The translations under genes and the position numbers were made by a program. From NCBI GenBank assembly GCA_902786565.1, contig CADACW010000004.1:1-64000 (forward strand): a stretch of 64,000 bases of DNA. Direction: 5' to 3'. How positions within the stretch are numbered: position 1 is the stretch's first letter; each line of letters begins with the position of its first letter. The notes under the pieces are model-generated. The model was not told where the DNA came from, searched no databases, and saw only the letters and a program-made list of their open reading frames with translations. Shown one piece after another: positions 1-8,437 of this stretch. The stretch is from an uncultured Prevotellaceae bacterium. Its GTDB lineage: Bacteria; Bacteroidota; Bacteroidia; Bacteroidales; Bacteroidaceae.

Positions 1-316
1 TTGGTCTGGCAATGAAAAAGCTGGAAAAACTCATCCTGCAATTTGAGCTATAGAACACCTACCACTTAAAAATATCCTGCAAAATGAGCTATACGCCAAG
101 TTTAATTGTGTTCTCACCTTCATGAAATATGTTCCTATTATCTGAAATAACTTGTTTTACCTTTGCTTTTATTGTCAAATTATCGTTTGTGGGTGCAAAT
201 ATACGACAGAATGATTTTTTGACCAAAAATCTTTCCGTGAAAAAATAAGCCAAAAATAAGCCAAGACTACGAAGCCTCTGGATATCAAGTGTTTAACCTA
301 ATAAGCCAAAAATAAG

Positions 317-2101
317 TCAAGCTGTAAGAGCGCCCTTCAGATTTGAAGCTAGTGATGCTGAGTCATCAATATTGAAGAGTTTTTCGTTTGCGCGTTTCTT
401 GGCAGTATTGATAGTTTGTGGCTTTGTTTGCCTCAAAATCGCAATTACCGACTCGTCATAGTCCAACAAAAGCAGTATGCAGACATAAAGCTGAAGAGGG
501 GAAAGGCATTTCAACAAAGAATAAGCAGCTGGCATATCCTTTCGGAATTCCGACAAAAGTTCCCTCCATTCATCATTGGTTATGTTAGGGCTGCCTTTCC
601 TGAAATCACTCTTTTCATTGATTATTCTTACGATTTCGCTATTTTCAAATGCCGACAGTTTATCCTTCAACATAACATTGCGATATGCGTTATGATGTTC
701 GGCAATGATCCCGTTCAAGTATTCTATCTCCTTTTCTTTCCTTGCGATGATGCCGTCATAGTCTTTTGCATTTAGGCTGTCCAGCTCATTCCTAAGTTTT
801 GTCCGCTCGGCAATGGTAGCCATATATTTTGCCCTCTGTAGTTTTCTTTGTCTATTATAATGGTGGACGAGCAAGATGGTAATGGCAATGAGGGCCAGCA
901 GCAAGAAGGTGGAAAGCAGAAACCGCAAATTGGCCCGGTGGGCTGCTTCGGCATTTCTGTTTGATTCTTTCTGGATGCTGTTATATTTGTAACTTGCAGC
1001 TAATTGGGCAGTCACCTCCCCGTCCTTTATGGCAATAGATGAGTCATTAACCATGCAATAGAGCTGGGCGTATTTGGCAATAGAGTCGGGTTGATGCCGT
1101 TTCTTGAAAACGCTCATCAGCCCTACATACATAGAGTTTTGCTCGGTAAGCAGCATATCACGATAATACATTTTCCTGTAGTAGTACTCTGCTGAGTCCA
1201 ATTGTCCTGTGTTTTCAAACCATTTGCCTTTATATCGATAGAAAAGTCGTTTCTTCGAATGTAATTCGTGGTTCTCGTCAAAATCATCACTTTTACTGTC
1301 ATACTCTTCAATGAGTGCTTTCAGCTTTCCCGCTTTCTCAGCATTCGCCATATAGATATGCATCAACATTGTTGATGTCAATAATGCCTCTTGTTCATAC
1401 CCTCTTTCTTTGTAGTGGCTGATAACATCATTGAGCATTAACTCCGCGCTGTCCCTCTTGTTCTGTAGGATATATGTACAAGCTATCATTTTCTGCTCAT
1501 GCAGGGCCCATAAAGTGTCACTCGCCAGAAGGTCGTATCGACAGGCCTTTTGATGTGCTTCAATCTCGTAAGAAAGAAGGAGTTGTTGGTGGTATAGGTT
1601 AGCCATTTGGCCATAGACACTTGCCATCAGCCAGTAGTCGCAGTCGGCGGCGGTGGTGTCGGCGCAGCTGACAGCGTCGAGGTAGCAGTCGATGGCGCGG
1701 GGGGCCTCGCCGAGGTCGCGGTAGACGCAGCCGAGCAGGTAGTGGGCCTCCATCCGCTCGTTGGGGGTGTCGTGGCTGTCGTAGTAGTCGGCCACCTCCT
1801 TCATCACGGAGTCGGTGGTGAAGTTGACGTATGCCTTGTTCATCGCCTTGGCGCATAGCAGCTCGTGGCGCATGCGCTGGCGGCGCGGCCAGGCATCGAC
1901 GGGGGCGGCAACAGGCGAGACACCCACGCTGTCGCAAGCCTGCAGCAGTAGCAGGGCGGAGTCTGGGCGTGACTGCATCAGGCTGTCGGCCGTGCGGTGC
2001 AGCGCGTCAACAGCAGGGTCGCCCCTCTGGCAGGCGAGCAGGAGGGGTAGGAGCAGGAGCGGGAGGATGAGGCGGGCCAAATGGAGGGATATGCGGTTCA
2101 T
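317..2101 (-). CDS. TPR lipoprotein with membrane anchor and helical C-terminal output domain
   Basis: About 594 residues. The start was set at 2101 because it gives a lipoprotein signal peptide ending in LLLLPLLLAC; the longer reading begins inside the upstream gene. Residues 30-390 are alpha-helical repeats of TPR type (EAHYLLGCVYRDLGEAPRA, QMANLYHQ). One strong transmembrane helix lies near 395-415 (FLLSTFLLLALIAITILLV), followed by a coiled coil. The end (LSPLQLYVCILLLLDYDESVIAILRQTKPQTI) resembles the helix-turn-helix-like end of Bacteroidales TPR regulators. It probably senses something in the periplasm and signals inwards, but the ligand is unknown. It starts 5 bases after the DUF4491 gene, so it may be the last gene of the B12 operon or may be independent. 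Base composition changes sharply near 1600: the N-terminal third is GC-rich like the operon, and the rest is much poorer in GC. Confidence 0.7.
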   Translation of the reverse strand: MNRISLHLARLILPLLLLPLLLACQRGDPAVDALHRTADSLMQSRPDSALLLLQACDSVGVSPVAAPVDAWPRRQRMRHELLCAKAMNKAYVNFTTDSVMKEVADYYDSHDTPNERMEAHYLLGCVYRDLGEAPRAIDCYLDAVSCADTTAADCDYWLMASVYGQMANLYHQQLLLSYEIEAHQKACRYDLLASDTLWALHEQKMIACTYILQNKRDSAELMLNDVISHYKERGYEQEALLTSTMLMHIYMANAEKAGKLKALIEEYDSKSDDFDENHELHSKKRLFYRYKGKWFENTGQLDSAEYYYRKMYYRDMLLTEQNSMYVGLMSVFKKRHQPDSIAKYAQLYCMVNDSSIAIKDGEVTAQLAASYKYNSIQKESNRNAEAAHRANLRFLLSTFLLLALIAITILLVHHYNRQRKLQRAKYMATIAERTKLRNELDSLNAKDYDGIIARKEKEIEYLNGIIAEHHNAYRNVMLKDKLSAFENSEIVRIINEKSDFRKGSPNITNDEWRELLSEFRKDMPAAYSLLKCLSPLQLYVCILLLLDYDESVIAILRQTKPQTINTAKKRANEKLFNIDDSASLASNLKGALTA

Positions 2102-2106
2102 AGCTG

Positions 2107-2403
2107 TCAAGCGGCGCTGGTCTTTCGCTTGGGGTTCCTTGGGAACCATCCGCGCTCCACACGCTTCTGCTGCTCGAAGAGCTCGCCGATGCCCCAGAGG
2201 GCGGAGGCGCCGAAGACGCCGAGGAACGACGAGAGGTAGATGTTCTCGGTGAAGAGGGCGGCCACGCAGCAGCCGATGCCGATGAGCAGATAGAGAATCC
2301 AGGGGCGAGTGCCCCAGTAATACTCGGTCTTGATGACGATGGGGTGCCAGATGCCGATGGTGAGAAAGGTCATCGCGGCGATAGTGATTCCTGTGAAGTA
2401 CAT
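2107..2403 (-). CDS. DUF4491 family small membrane protein
   Basis: A protein of 98 residues starting MYFTGITIAAMTFLTIGIWHP. The motif order (GIWHPIVIKTEYYWGTRPW, then GASALWGIGELFEQQKRV near the C-terminus) matches DUF4491, a Bacteroidota family of small integral membrane proteins. Three hydrophobic segments are visible: about 5-20, 36-52 and 58-72. The C-terminus is basic (PKRKTSAA) and likely cytoplasmic. The gene overlaps the end of the permease gene by 34 bases, so it belongs to the cobalamin-riboswitch operon. Its role there is unknown; an accessory to the permease is only an inference. Confidence 0.8.
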   Translation of the reverse strand: MYFTGITIAAMTFLTIGIWHPIVIKTEYYWGTRPWILYLLIGIGCCVAALFTENIYLSSFLGVFGASALWGIGELFEQQKRVERGWFPRNPKRKTSAA

Positions 2404-3377
2404 CCTTTTACAATGATATAGATAATGACAGGTGCGCCCATGAGCGGTGTGACAGCCCCCAAGGGGATGATGCCATTCTCGCGGGGCAGATAGCAGATGA
2501 TGTTGCAGAGCAAGGCCACGGCGGCTCCGCAGAGCAGGGTGGCGGGCAGCAGCCGCCTGTGGTTGTCGGTGCGGAAGAGCAGCCGTGCTATGTGGGGCAC
2601 GGCCAGCCCGATGAACGAGACCGGCCCGCAGAAGGCGGTGGTGATGGCCGTGAGCAGCCCGGTGACCACGAGCAGCCAGTTGCGCAGGCTGCGGGTGCTG
2701 AAGCCGAGGTTGGCGGCATAGCGGTCGCCCAGCATCAGGGCGTTGAGGGGCTTGATGAGCAGCAGCGCACCCCCTATGCCCGCCAAGGTGACGGTGGCGA
2801 AGAGCGGCATGTGGGCCATGGTGACACCTCCGAATGAGCCCATGCCCCACACCACGTACGACTTGACCCCCTCGTCGGTGGCGAAGAAGTTGAGCAGGGT
2901 GATGGCTGAGGCCGACAGACTGCCGATCATGATGCCGATGATGAGCAGCATGACGTGGCTGCGGACGATGGTTGAGAAGAAGAAGATGACGGCTGTGACG
3001 ACCATGGCCCCCACGAAGGCAGCCAGGATGACGGCCACGAAGCCGCCCAACTGGAGCGAGCCCAGTGACAGTGTGCCCCCGAGCAGCAGCATGGTGAGTG
3101 CCACGCCCAGGCCGGCGCCGCTGCTGATGCCGAAGATGGAGGGGTCGGCCAGTGGGTTGCGGAAGGCCGTCTGCAGCAGCAGTCCGCTTGCGGCGAGTGC
3201 GGCGCCGCAGAGCAGGGCGGTGATGGCCTGTGGCAGCCGGTTCTCCATAATGATATAGTGCCACGAGGGCTTCTGCCCCTCACCGCCCAGCAGTATGTCA
3301 AGCACATCGGCTGCCGGAATGTCGATGCTGCCGCCGAAGAGGTTGAGGGCAAAGAGCACTGCGATGAGGGCGGCCAA
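2370..3377 (-). CDS. btuC: FecCD/BtuC-type ABC transporter permease, probably for cobalamin
   Basis: 335 residues, the usual length for this family, with about nine to ten hydrophobic helices. Family motifs are present: RLPQAITALLCGAALAASG, TAFRNPLADPSIFGISSGAGLG, and FCGPVSFIGLAVPHIARLL near the C-terminus. These permeases form a dimeric inner-membrane channel for cobalamin, heme or siderophore. The cobalamin riboswitch at the head of the operon and the neighbouring BtuF-like, BtuB-like and BtuG-like genes favour B12. The start overlaps the end of the binding-protein gene by 80 bases because that gene lacks an earlier stop. No ATPase (BtuD) lies next to it, so the ATP-binding partner must be encoded elsewhere. 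Confidence 0.88.
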   Translation of the reverse strand: MAALIAVLFALNLFGGSIDIPAADVLDILLGGEGQKPSWHYIIMENRLPQAITALLCGAALAASGLLLQTAFRNPLADPSIFGISSGAGLGVALTMLLLGGTLSLGSLQLGGFVAVILAAFVGAMVVTAVIFFFSTIVRSHVMLLIIGIMIGSLSASAITLLNFFATDEGVKSYVVWGMGSFGGVTMAHMPLFATVTLAGIGGALLLIKPLNALMLGDRYAANLGFSTRSLRNWLLVVTGLLTAITTAFCGPVSFIGLAVPHIARLLFRTDNHRRLLPATLLCGAAVALLCNIICYLPRENGIIPLGAVTPLMGAPVIIYIIVKGCTSQESLSPR

Positions 3378-4572
3378 ACTGATTATTGATAATTGATGAT
3401 TGATAATTCTGGGTTGAGAGTTGAGAGACTTTAGTTGAGTGTTGAATTTTATGATAATAACGCAGAGGGGGCAGATTTGGTATGTCGGGGTGCAGGATTT
3501 TTATGAAGTCCTGCAGCAGGAGGTCGGGGCGGAAGGGTGTCTCCTCGTAGAACATCGAGGTGGTGACGTTGCAGCCATAGACCTGCCCGGCGTCTACTGC
3601 CTTCATCATCCGGTAGCCGTCTCTCTCGGCCAGCAGGGCTTCGAGCGTCAGCGGCTGTTGGCTGTCGTAGCGGAGCAGCCAGAGCTGGCAGTGGCCTGCC
3701 CTCTCGAGCACGGTCTCGAAGGGCAGCTGCAGCGACCCGCTGTGGGCGTCGGCCGCCCAGGGGTAGTCTGCGCCGGCATCGGCCAGCATCTGCCCTATGG
3801 TGGAGCGCCCTCCCGGCACATACCACACCGTGCCGGCCATCTTGTCGCAGACCACGGTGGGGTGCCCTGCGGCGCTGTCGGCCAGATGCTGCAGGGCGCT
3901 GTAGTGCTGCTCGACGACGCTGAAGAGGCTGTCGGCCAGTGCCTCGCGGCCATAGAGCATGCCGTAGAAGCGCATCCACTCGGCCCTGGCCAGCGGCGAC
4001 TGCTCCATGTATTCGGCACACTCCACGATGGGTATGTCGATGTCTTCCAGTCGGCCGTAGCCACCCGAATTCTCAAAGGGCGAGAGCAGGATGGCGTCGG
4101 CCTGCACGTCGATGATTTTCTCGACGAGCGGGCTCAAACCGTCGCCGCAGTCGGCCATGCGCCCGCTGGCCACGCCCTGGCGCACGTAGGGCACCTTCAT
4201 ATACTTCAGGTCGGCCACACCGGCCACGCTCTGCTGTGCCTGCAGTTCGCCCACGAGTGCGGCGTGGACACTGGTGAAGATGACGCTGCGCCGCAGGGGT
4301 GTGCGGATGATTGTGGCCTCAGAAGTGGAGGGGGGCGTCTGGCCGTCGCTGACGAGGATGTAGCGGTGCAGGGGCGTGCCGGGCTTCCAGGGGTTGTCTA
4401 CGGTGACCAGTTTGTAGCCGTCGTGCTGCTCGGCGTGTATGAGCCGTGCATACCTGAAGGGGATGGCGGTGCCGTCTCCCTGCTGCACGGGCTGCCTTTT
4501 GCCCGTACAGGAGATGAGCACCGCCATCAAGACAAGATTGAAGGTTGAAAATCGAAAGCTGAAGATTGACAA
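3298..4572 (-). CDS. btuF: Periplasmic cobalamin-type ABC transporter substrate-binding lipoprotein (BtuF-like)
   Basis: About 424 residues of the class III periplasmic binding protein fold, with a lipobox LISC. The core (VADLKYMKVPYVRQ, DAILLSPFENSGG, GRSTIGQMLADAGADYPW, FRPDLLLQDFIKILHPD) fits BtuF/FepB-like proteins. Both ends are odd. No ATG allows a workable signal peptide: the in-frame ATG at 4527 leaves only six residues before the lipobox, and the next usable codon is TTG at 4572 inside a 7-base repeat array. The C-terminus should end near 3450 but reads on through another heptad array (giving QHSTKVSQLST and IINNQ) and about 80 bases into the permease gene. The core assignment is firm; the exact start and end are not. 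Cobalamin as substrate is inferred from the riboswitch. Confidence 0.82.
   Translation of the reverse strand: MSIFSFRFSTFNLVLMAVLISCTGKRQPVQQGDGTAIPFRYARLIHAEQHDGYKLVTVDNPWKPGTPLHRYILVSDGQTPPSTSEATIIRTPLRRSVIFTSVHAALVGELQAQQSVAGVADLKYMKVPYVRQGVASGRMADCGDGLSPLVEKIIDVQADAILLSPFENSGGYGRLEDIDIPIVECAEYMEQSPLARAEWMRFYGMLYGREALADSLFSVVEQHYSALQHLADSAAGHPTVVCDKMAGTVWYVPGGRSTIGQMLADAGADYPWAADAHSGSLQLPFETVLERAGHCQLWLLRYDSQQPLTLEALLAERDGYRMMKAVDAGQVYGCNVTTSMFYEETPFRPDLLLQDFIKILHPDIPNLPPLRYYHKIQHSTKVSQLSTQNYQSSIINNQFGRPHRSALCPQPLRRQHRHSGSRCA
3379..3450. repeat. Heptad repeat array at the 3' end of the BtuF-like gene
   Basis: Degenerate 7-base units of the type GATAATT, TGATAAT, GGTTGAG and AGTTGAG. On the minus strand the array is open and is translated as the C-terminal tail of the binding protein. 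It ends next to the start of the permease gene. Confidence 0.75.
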
Positions 4573-4640
4573 TTGTGAATTGTGAATTGTGAATTGTGAA
4601 TTGTGAATTGTTAATTGTTAATTGACAATTGTGAATTGTA
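4535..4640. repeat. Heptad repeat array (AATTGTG and xxTTGAA units)
   Basis: About fifteen consecutive 7-base units: degenerate ones at 4535-4570 (GATTGAA, GGTTGAA, AATCGAA, AGCTGAA), then six AATTGTG, then AATTGTT, AATTGAC and AATTGTG. The array fills all the space between the DUF4465 gene stop (4642) and the body of the BtuF-like gene, and provides that gene's first codons on the minus strand. Confidence 0.85.
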
Positions 4641-4641
4641 T

Positions 4642-7035
4642 TTACCTAACCATTTTGCGCACCGAGCCGTCGGCCATCCGCACAATGCCAATGCCCTTCT
4701 GGCTGCCGGTGAGCAGGCGTCCGCCCAGGTCGAAGCGCTGTGTGGCCCCTGCCGTGGCCACAGGCTGGCGGTCGATGGCGGTGGCAATATTCTTCTCGGG
4801 CAGCACCTCTTCGCCCTCGGCGCCGAAGTTGTCGATGCAGAAGTAGGCTGGCGTGTTCATGCCCCAGTCGCCATTGTCGCTGCTGGTCAGCTCGAAGCCA
4901 ATCTTGCTGACCTTGCCCAAACTGGAGAGGTCAACGTATCGCCAGTCGTTGACGATGTAGCCATAGTCGTCGCGCATATCGGCCAGATAGTACTCCTTGG
5001 TGCCAGTGGGTTGTCCCTCGGCGTCGTAGCCCGTGACGGTGAGCAGAAACCAGTCGCCCTCTGCAAACTTCCTGGCCGATGCGTCGCCCTGAGTCATCGA
5101 GGTGTAGGCGTAGCTGCTGTTGGTGATGTAGAAGCCCGGCACCTGTGCAGGCTCATCGCCGAGCACGGTGATGTAGCAAGGGCCGTTGAAGGCGGCAGCA
5201 AAGACCACGCCATAGTTCTTCGAGCCGTCGTAGCCGCCACCCACGATGTTCTTCCACTGGTCGTCCAGGGTCTTATATTCGGTGTCGGTCTGGCTGGCAT
5301 AGCCGAACCAGTACCAGTAGTTCCAGTCGTGCATGCAGCCGGTGGCAAACTGATAGCCGCCGCTCTGGAACTCGGTGCGCTCGTCGTCGGCCTCGGTCGA
5401 GACGCTCATGTGGCTCTCTTCGGCCAGTTCGATGTCTTCGAAGGTGGCCACGGCCGGCGTTACGGTCACATCGACCTTGACAGTCACGTCAGGCACACGC
5501 CCGAAGACGGCATTCTGCGAGATGGCGGTGAAGTTGGGGGTGCGGCCCGTCTCCTTGGTGGTGGCACGGTGGTTGCCCACGGGGTCGCCGAAGCCGCTGA
5601 TGGCCATCACGCCGTCGGTGAGCACAATCTCGGTGCCCTTGAAGTCTTCGGGCACGGTGAAGGTGACGCTCTGTGCAGCGGCGTTGGAGGCCATGGTGTA
5701 CTGGTTCTTCTTGCCGTCCTTCACAGCGATGCCCTCGGTGGCCTTTTTGTAGCTCAGTCCGGCGGAGAAGTTGTGTATGCCGGCCAGCTTGCCAGCGGGA
5801 TGGTAGAGCCCAGCGTACTGCACGGTGACCTGATCGCCGGGCTTCACGCTCGTCACGCTCTCGCCGTTCACCAGGATGGTGCGGCTGCAGGGCTTGGCGG
5901 TCATCACTTGGTAGACGCTCTGCCCGGCGGCGTTGGTCAGGCAGACGATGTTGCGGCCCTGGGTCAGGCGCAGCGTGTAGCTGCCGTCGTCGTTACGGGT
6001 CACGCCCTTGGCAGTGAAGCCGCTGTAAGCCACGGCACTCCCAGCGATGACGGGGCGGGCCAGTGTGACGGCGGCCACGCCTTCGGGGGTGAAGGTGTAG
6101 TCGAAGCCCTCTTCGCTGTCGAGATAGTAGAACACGTCGAACTCAGCATCGACATTCTCCTTCGAGAGCTTGGTGTCGATGGGGTCTCCCCCACCCCACG
6201 GTGTGACGGTGGTCAGATAGTCTTTGTTGATGGTGATGTTGGGCTTGATGCCGGTGGCGTCGCTGCCCACGGTGACCACGAAGACGCCCGTGTTCTCAGG
6301 CCAGATGGCGCTCCAGAGGCTGCCGCCCACGAAGGGTTTCTTCTCGGCTCCGGAGTAGAAGTCGACGCTGATGGCATCGTAGCTGACGAGCACCAGGGCG
6401 GTACCCTTGCCCACGGCGGTGAGCAACTCGTCCTCCACCTTCACCACCGAGTTGTCGGGCCGTCCGCTGAGGTCCAGCACTTGGAAATGGAAGTCCGGCT
6501 CGATGAAGTAGTTTGCCGTGAGGCTGTTGGTCAGTTCCCAGTTGCGCATGGGCAGCAGGTCGTAGGTGTCGCCCACGTTGGCCAGTTGCAGGTGTCCGCG
6601 CTCATTGATGTTGAGCAGTATGTCGGCCACGTTGTAGCCGCCGTTCTCCTCCGTGTTGTGGTTGATGATTGTTGGCCCCCAGCCCGAAAGGTCGGCATTG
6701 GTGAAGTCGAGCACGGGGCGCTTGGTCTCGTCGGCACTCATGGTGAAGACGCCGGCGCGGGTCAGCTTGCCGGGCTGTGTGAGGCGGAAGTTGTACTGCT
6801 GCTTGTCGGTCAGGCGGTAGGTGTAGGTGGTCACATCGCCGTTGGATGAGAGGCCCACGGGTGCCACCTCGCTGAACTTGACGAAGTGGGCGGTCTTGGT
6901 GCCGATGCAGAGTTCGGCCTGGGCCGGCACGTCAATGCTGTAGTCGACGCTCACGGGTTCGTCGGCCTGGGCGGCAGAGGCGTTGGGCGTTGCCAGCAAC
7001 GTCAGCGCCAGAAAACTAAGTAACTGTTTTTTCAT
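4642..7035 (-). CDS. Secreted DUF4465 protein of the cobalamin uptake operon
   Basis: 797 residues with signal peptide MKKQLLSFLALTLLATPNASA. The C-terminal third holds a clear DUF4465 domain (YWYWFGYASQTDTEYKTLDDQW, GFYITNSSYAYTSM, EYYLADMRDDYGYIVNDW, MNTPAYFCIDNF), about residues 530-745. Before it are Ig-like or bacterial surface segments (about residues 20-500) with a DUF4430-like flavour (GRNIVCLTNAAGQSVYQVM). The last 40 residues (QRFDLGGRLLTGSQKGIGIV then ADGSVRKMVR) resemble tails of Prevotella secreted proteins. DUF4465 proteins are often found in Bacteroidota B12 loci, and some surface lipoproteins of such loci bind B12. A surface cobalamin-binding role is therefore plausible but inferred. 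It lies 46 bases after the propeller gene, in the same operon. Confidence 0.8.
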   Translation of the reverse strand: MKKQLLSFLALTLLATPNASAAQADEPVSVDYSIDVPAQAELCIGTKTAHFVKFSEVAPVGLSSNGDVTTYTYRLTDKQQYNFRLTQPGKLTRAGVFTMSADETKRPVLDFTNADLSGWGPTIINHNTEENGGYNVADILLNINERGHLQLANVGDTYDLLPMRNWELTNSLTANYFIEPDFHFQVLDLSGRPDNSVVKVEDELLTAVGKGTALVLVSYDAISVDFYSGAEKKPFVGGSLWSAIWPENTGVFVVTVGSDATGIKPNITINKDYLTTVTPWGGGDPIDTKLSKENVDAEFDVFYYLDSEEGFDYTFTPEGVAAVTLARPVIAGSAVAYSGFTAKGVTRNDDGSYTLRLTQGRNIVCLTNAAGQSVYQVMTAKPCSRTILVNGESVTSVKPGDQVTVQYAGLYHPAGKLAGIHNFSAGLSYKKATEGIAVKDGKKNQYTMASNAAAQSVTFTVPEDFKGTEIVLTDGVMAISGFGDPVGNHRATTKETGRTPNFTAISQNAVFGRVPDVTVKVDVTVTPAVATFEDIELAEESHMSVSTEADDERTEFQSGGYQFATGCMHDWNYWYWFGYASQTDTEYKTLDDQWKNIVGGGYDGSKNYGVVFAAAFNGPCYITVLGDEPAQVPGFYITNSSYAYTSMTQGDASARKFAEGDWFLLTVTGYDAEGQPTGTKEYYLADMRDDYGYIVNDWRYVDLSSLGKVSKIGFELTSSDNGDWGMNTPAYFCIDNFGAEGEEVLPEKNIATAIDRQPVATAGATQRFDLGGRLLTGSQKGIGIVRMADGSVRKMVR

Positions 7036-7081
7036 AATTGTAATATTTTTAATTAAATGTTTGATATGAAGTTCGTTGTAA

Positions 7082-8437
7082 CTACTCCTCTCCGGCCATG
7101 ATGGTGAGGATGGTGGATATGTCGGCCACGTCCACCCGATGGTCGCCGTTCACGTCGGCCGCCTGGCCATAGATGTCGGTGGTCATCACGGTGAGCACGG
7201 TGCTGACATCGGCCACGTCGACGGTGCCGTCGGCATTGACGTCGCCCTGCTTGGTGAGGCTGAAATGGCCGTCGGGGGGCAGGGCAAGCAGATGGCCGGG
7301 ATTCACATAGACCTTGTGCTTGCCCAGCAGCTGGCCCTGGGGCGACCACTGGTAGAGATAGCCGGCACCCTCATACGAGGTGGCGTCGGTGCCGTAGAGA
7401 CAGCCTGTATAGGGGTTTACATAGATGGCATAGGGCTGGCTCATCGTGCTGAAGTCGGCCTTCAGCGTGCCGGGCAGTGTCTGCTCCAATCCGCTGCGCC
7501 CCTTGGTCTCCATGACCGTCTGCGGGTCGATGGTGAGATAGGAGAACTCGTTGTCGCCGGTGATGTAGGAGAAACTGGAGCCGATGGCCAGGAACCGTCC
7601 GTCGCGGGCGGTGCAGTTGTAGGTGGCGGGACGGTCGAGGCGCACGTAGCAGTCGGCGTCGCCGTTGAGGGCTTTCTCGCAGTCGAAGATGAGGCTGGCG
7701 GCAGGCTGCTCGTAGTAGTCGCCGGACGAGTTGATGCACAGGTAGCGCCCGCTCTGCGACATCTTGCCGAAGAGGTTGGGTGTGTGGGTGTCTACGATGC
7801 GCTCCACCTTCATGATGGCGGCATCGACGATGCTCACCGTGGTCTCATAGTCGTGGGCTTCCTGCGCGGCATAGCCGCCGGTGTTGGCCACGAAGAGGCG
7901 GCCCTTGTAGATGGCGATGCCCTCGGGCTCGTAGCCCACCTCGCAGGCTGCCACTACCTTGAAGTTGCTCAGGTCTATCTTGGCCACGAAGCCGCGGTCG
8001 AAGTAGCGGGTGCCGCTGGTGGTCTCGCACTCGTGGCCGTAGCTGGTGGCGTAGACATAGTTGCCGTCGGTGGCCAGCTTGCGGTTGTTGGGTATGTCTT
8101 CGGTGGCGGCCACGGTCTTCCCCGCAGGTGTGATGAACTGCACGATGTTGCTCCAGTTCAGGGCAATGGCAATGAGATTGTCGCTGATCTGGATGATGTC
8201 GTTGGGGGTGTCGCCCAGTTTCTTGCCGTTGACGTCGCGAAACCATTGGTTGCTCACCACGCGTCCGTCTTCAAAGTAGGTCAGCCGGCCATTGTCGGTC
8301 TGCCACATGCCCTCGTTGACCAAGATGATGCGCTCTTGCGCCACAGCGGGTATGAAGGTGAAAAGAAGAAACAATATCAATTGAAAATTGAATATTGAAT
8401 ATTGAAGGTTGAAGATAGATAGTTGAGGTCTTTTCAT
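7082..8437 (-). CDS. BtuG-like surface beta-propeller (YncE/DUF5074 type) with dockerin-like tail
   Basis: 451 residues. The core is a seven-bladed propeller of YncE/DUF5074 type with repeated blade motifs (VYATSYGHE, GFVAKIDLSNFKVVAACEVGYEPEGIAIYKGRLFVANTGGY, TVSIVDAAIMKVERIVD, PYAIYVNPYTGCLYGTDA). The gene order next to btuB under a B12 riboswitch matches BtuG, the surface protein of Bacteroides that hands cobalamin to BtuB. That match is by context and fold, not by alignment. Unlike a typical BtuG, it has no lipobox cysteine; it ends in a two-part calcium-binding dockerin-like repeat (GDVNADGTVDVADVST, DVNGDHRVDVADIST). The signal peptide is read from a heptad array (LSIFNLQYSIFNFQL). The start codon overlaps the btuB stop by 4 bases (ATGA), which indicates translational coupling. 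Confidence 0.78.
   Translation of the reverse strand: MKRPQLSIFNLQYSIFNFQLILFLLFTFIPAVAQERIILVNEGMWQTDNGRLTYFEDGRVVSNQWFRDVNGKKLGDTPNDIIQISDNLIAIALNWSNIVQFITPAGKTVAATEDIPNNRKLATDGNYVYATSYGHECETTSGTRYFDRGFVAKIDLSNFKVVAACEVGYEPEGIAIYKGRLFVANTGGYAAQEAHDYETTVSIVDAAIMKVERIVDTHTPNLFGKMSQSGRYLCINSSGDYYEQPAASLIFDCEKALNGDADCYVRLDRPATYNCTARDGRFLAIGSSFSYITGDNEFSYLTIDPQTVMETKGRSGLEQTLPGTLKADFSTMSQPYAIYVNPYTGCLYGTDATSYEGAGYLYQWSPQGQLLGKHKVYVNPGHLLALPPDGHFSLTKQGDVNADGTVDVADVSTVLTVMTTDIYGQAADVNGDHRVDVADISTILTIMAGEE
8374..8428. repeat. Heptad array encoding the signal peptide of the BtuG-like protein
   Basis: Units AATTGAA, TATTGAA, TATTGAA, GGTTGAA, GATAGAT, AGTTGAG in a 7-base register. Read on the minus strand they give the N-terminal LSIFNLQYSIFNFQL of the downstream protein. 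Confidence 0.8.

Noticed and set aside
3-53. End of a coding region at the window edge (reading LAMKKLEKLILQFEL and stop)
   Set aside because: Only 16 codons are visible and no family can be recognised. The next 260 bases show only short direct repeats (ATCCTGCAA...GAGCTATA twice; AAATAAGCCAA several times).
4615-6849. A 744-codon open frame on the plus strand opposite the DUF4465 gene, and many similar long antisense frames
   Set aside because: They lie opposite real genes with known domains, are rich in Ala, Gly, Val and His as expected of the complement of high-GC codons, and show no family motifs.
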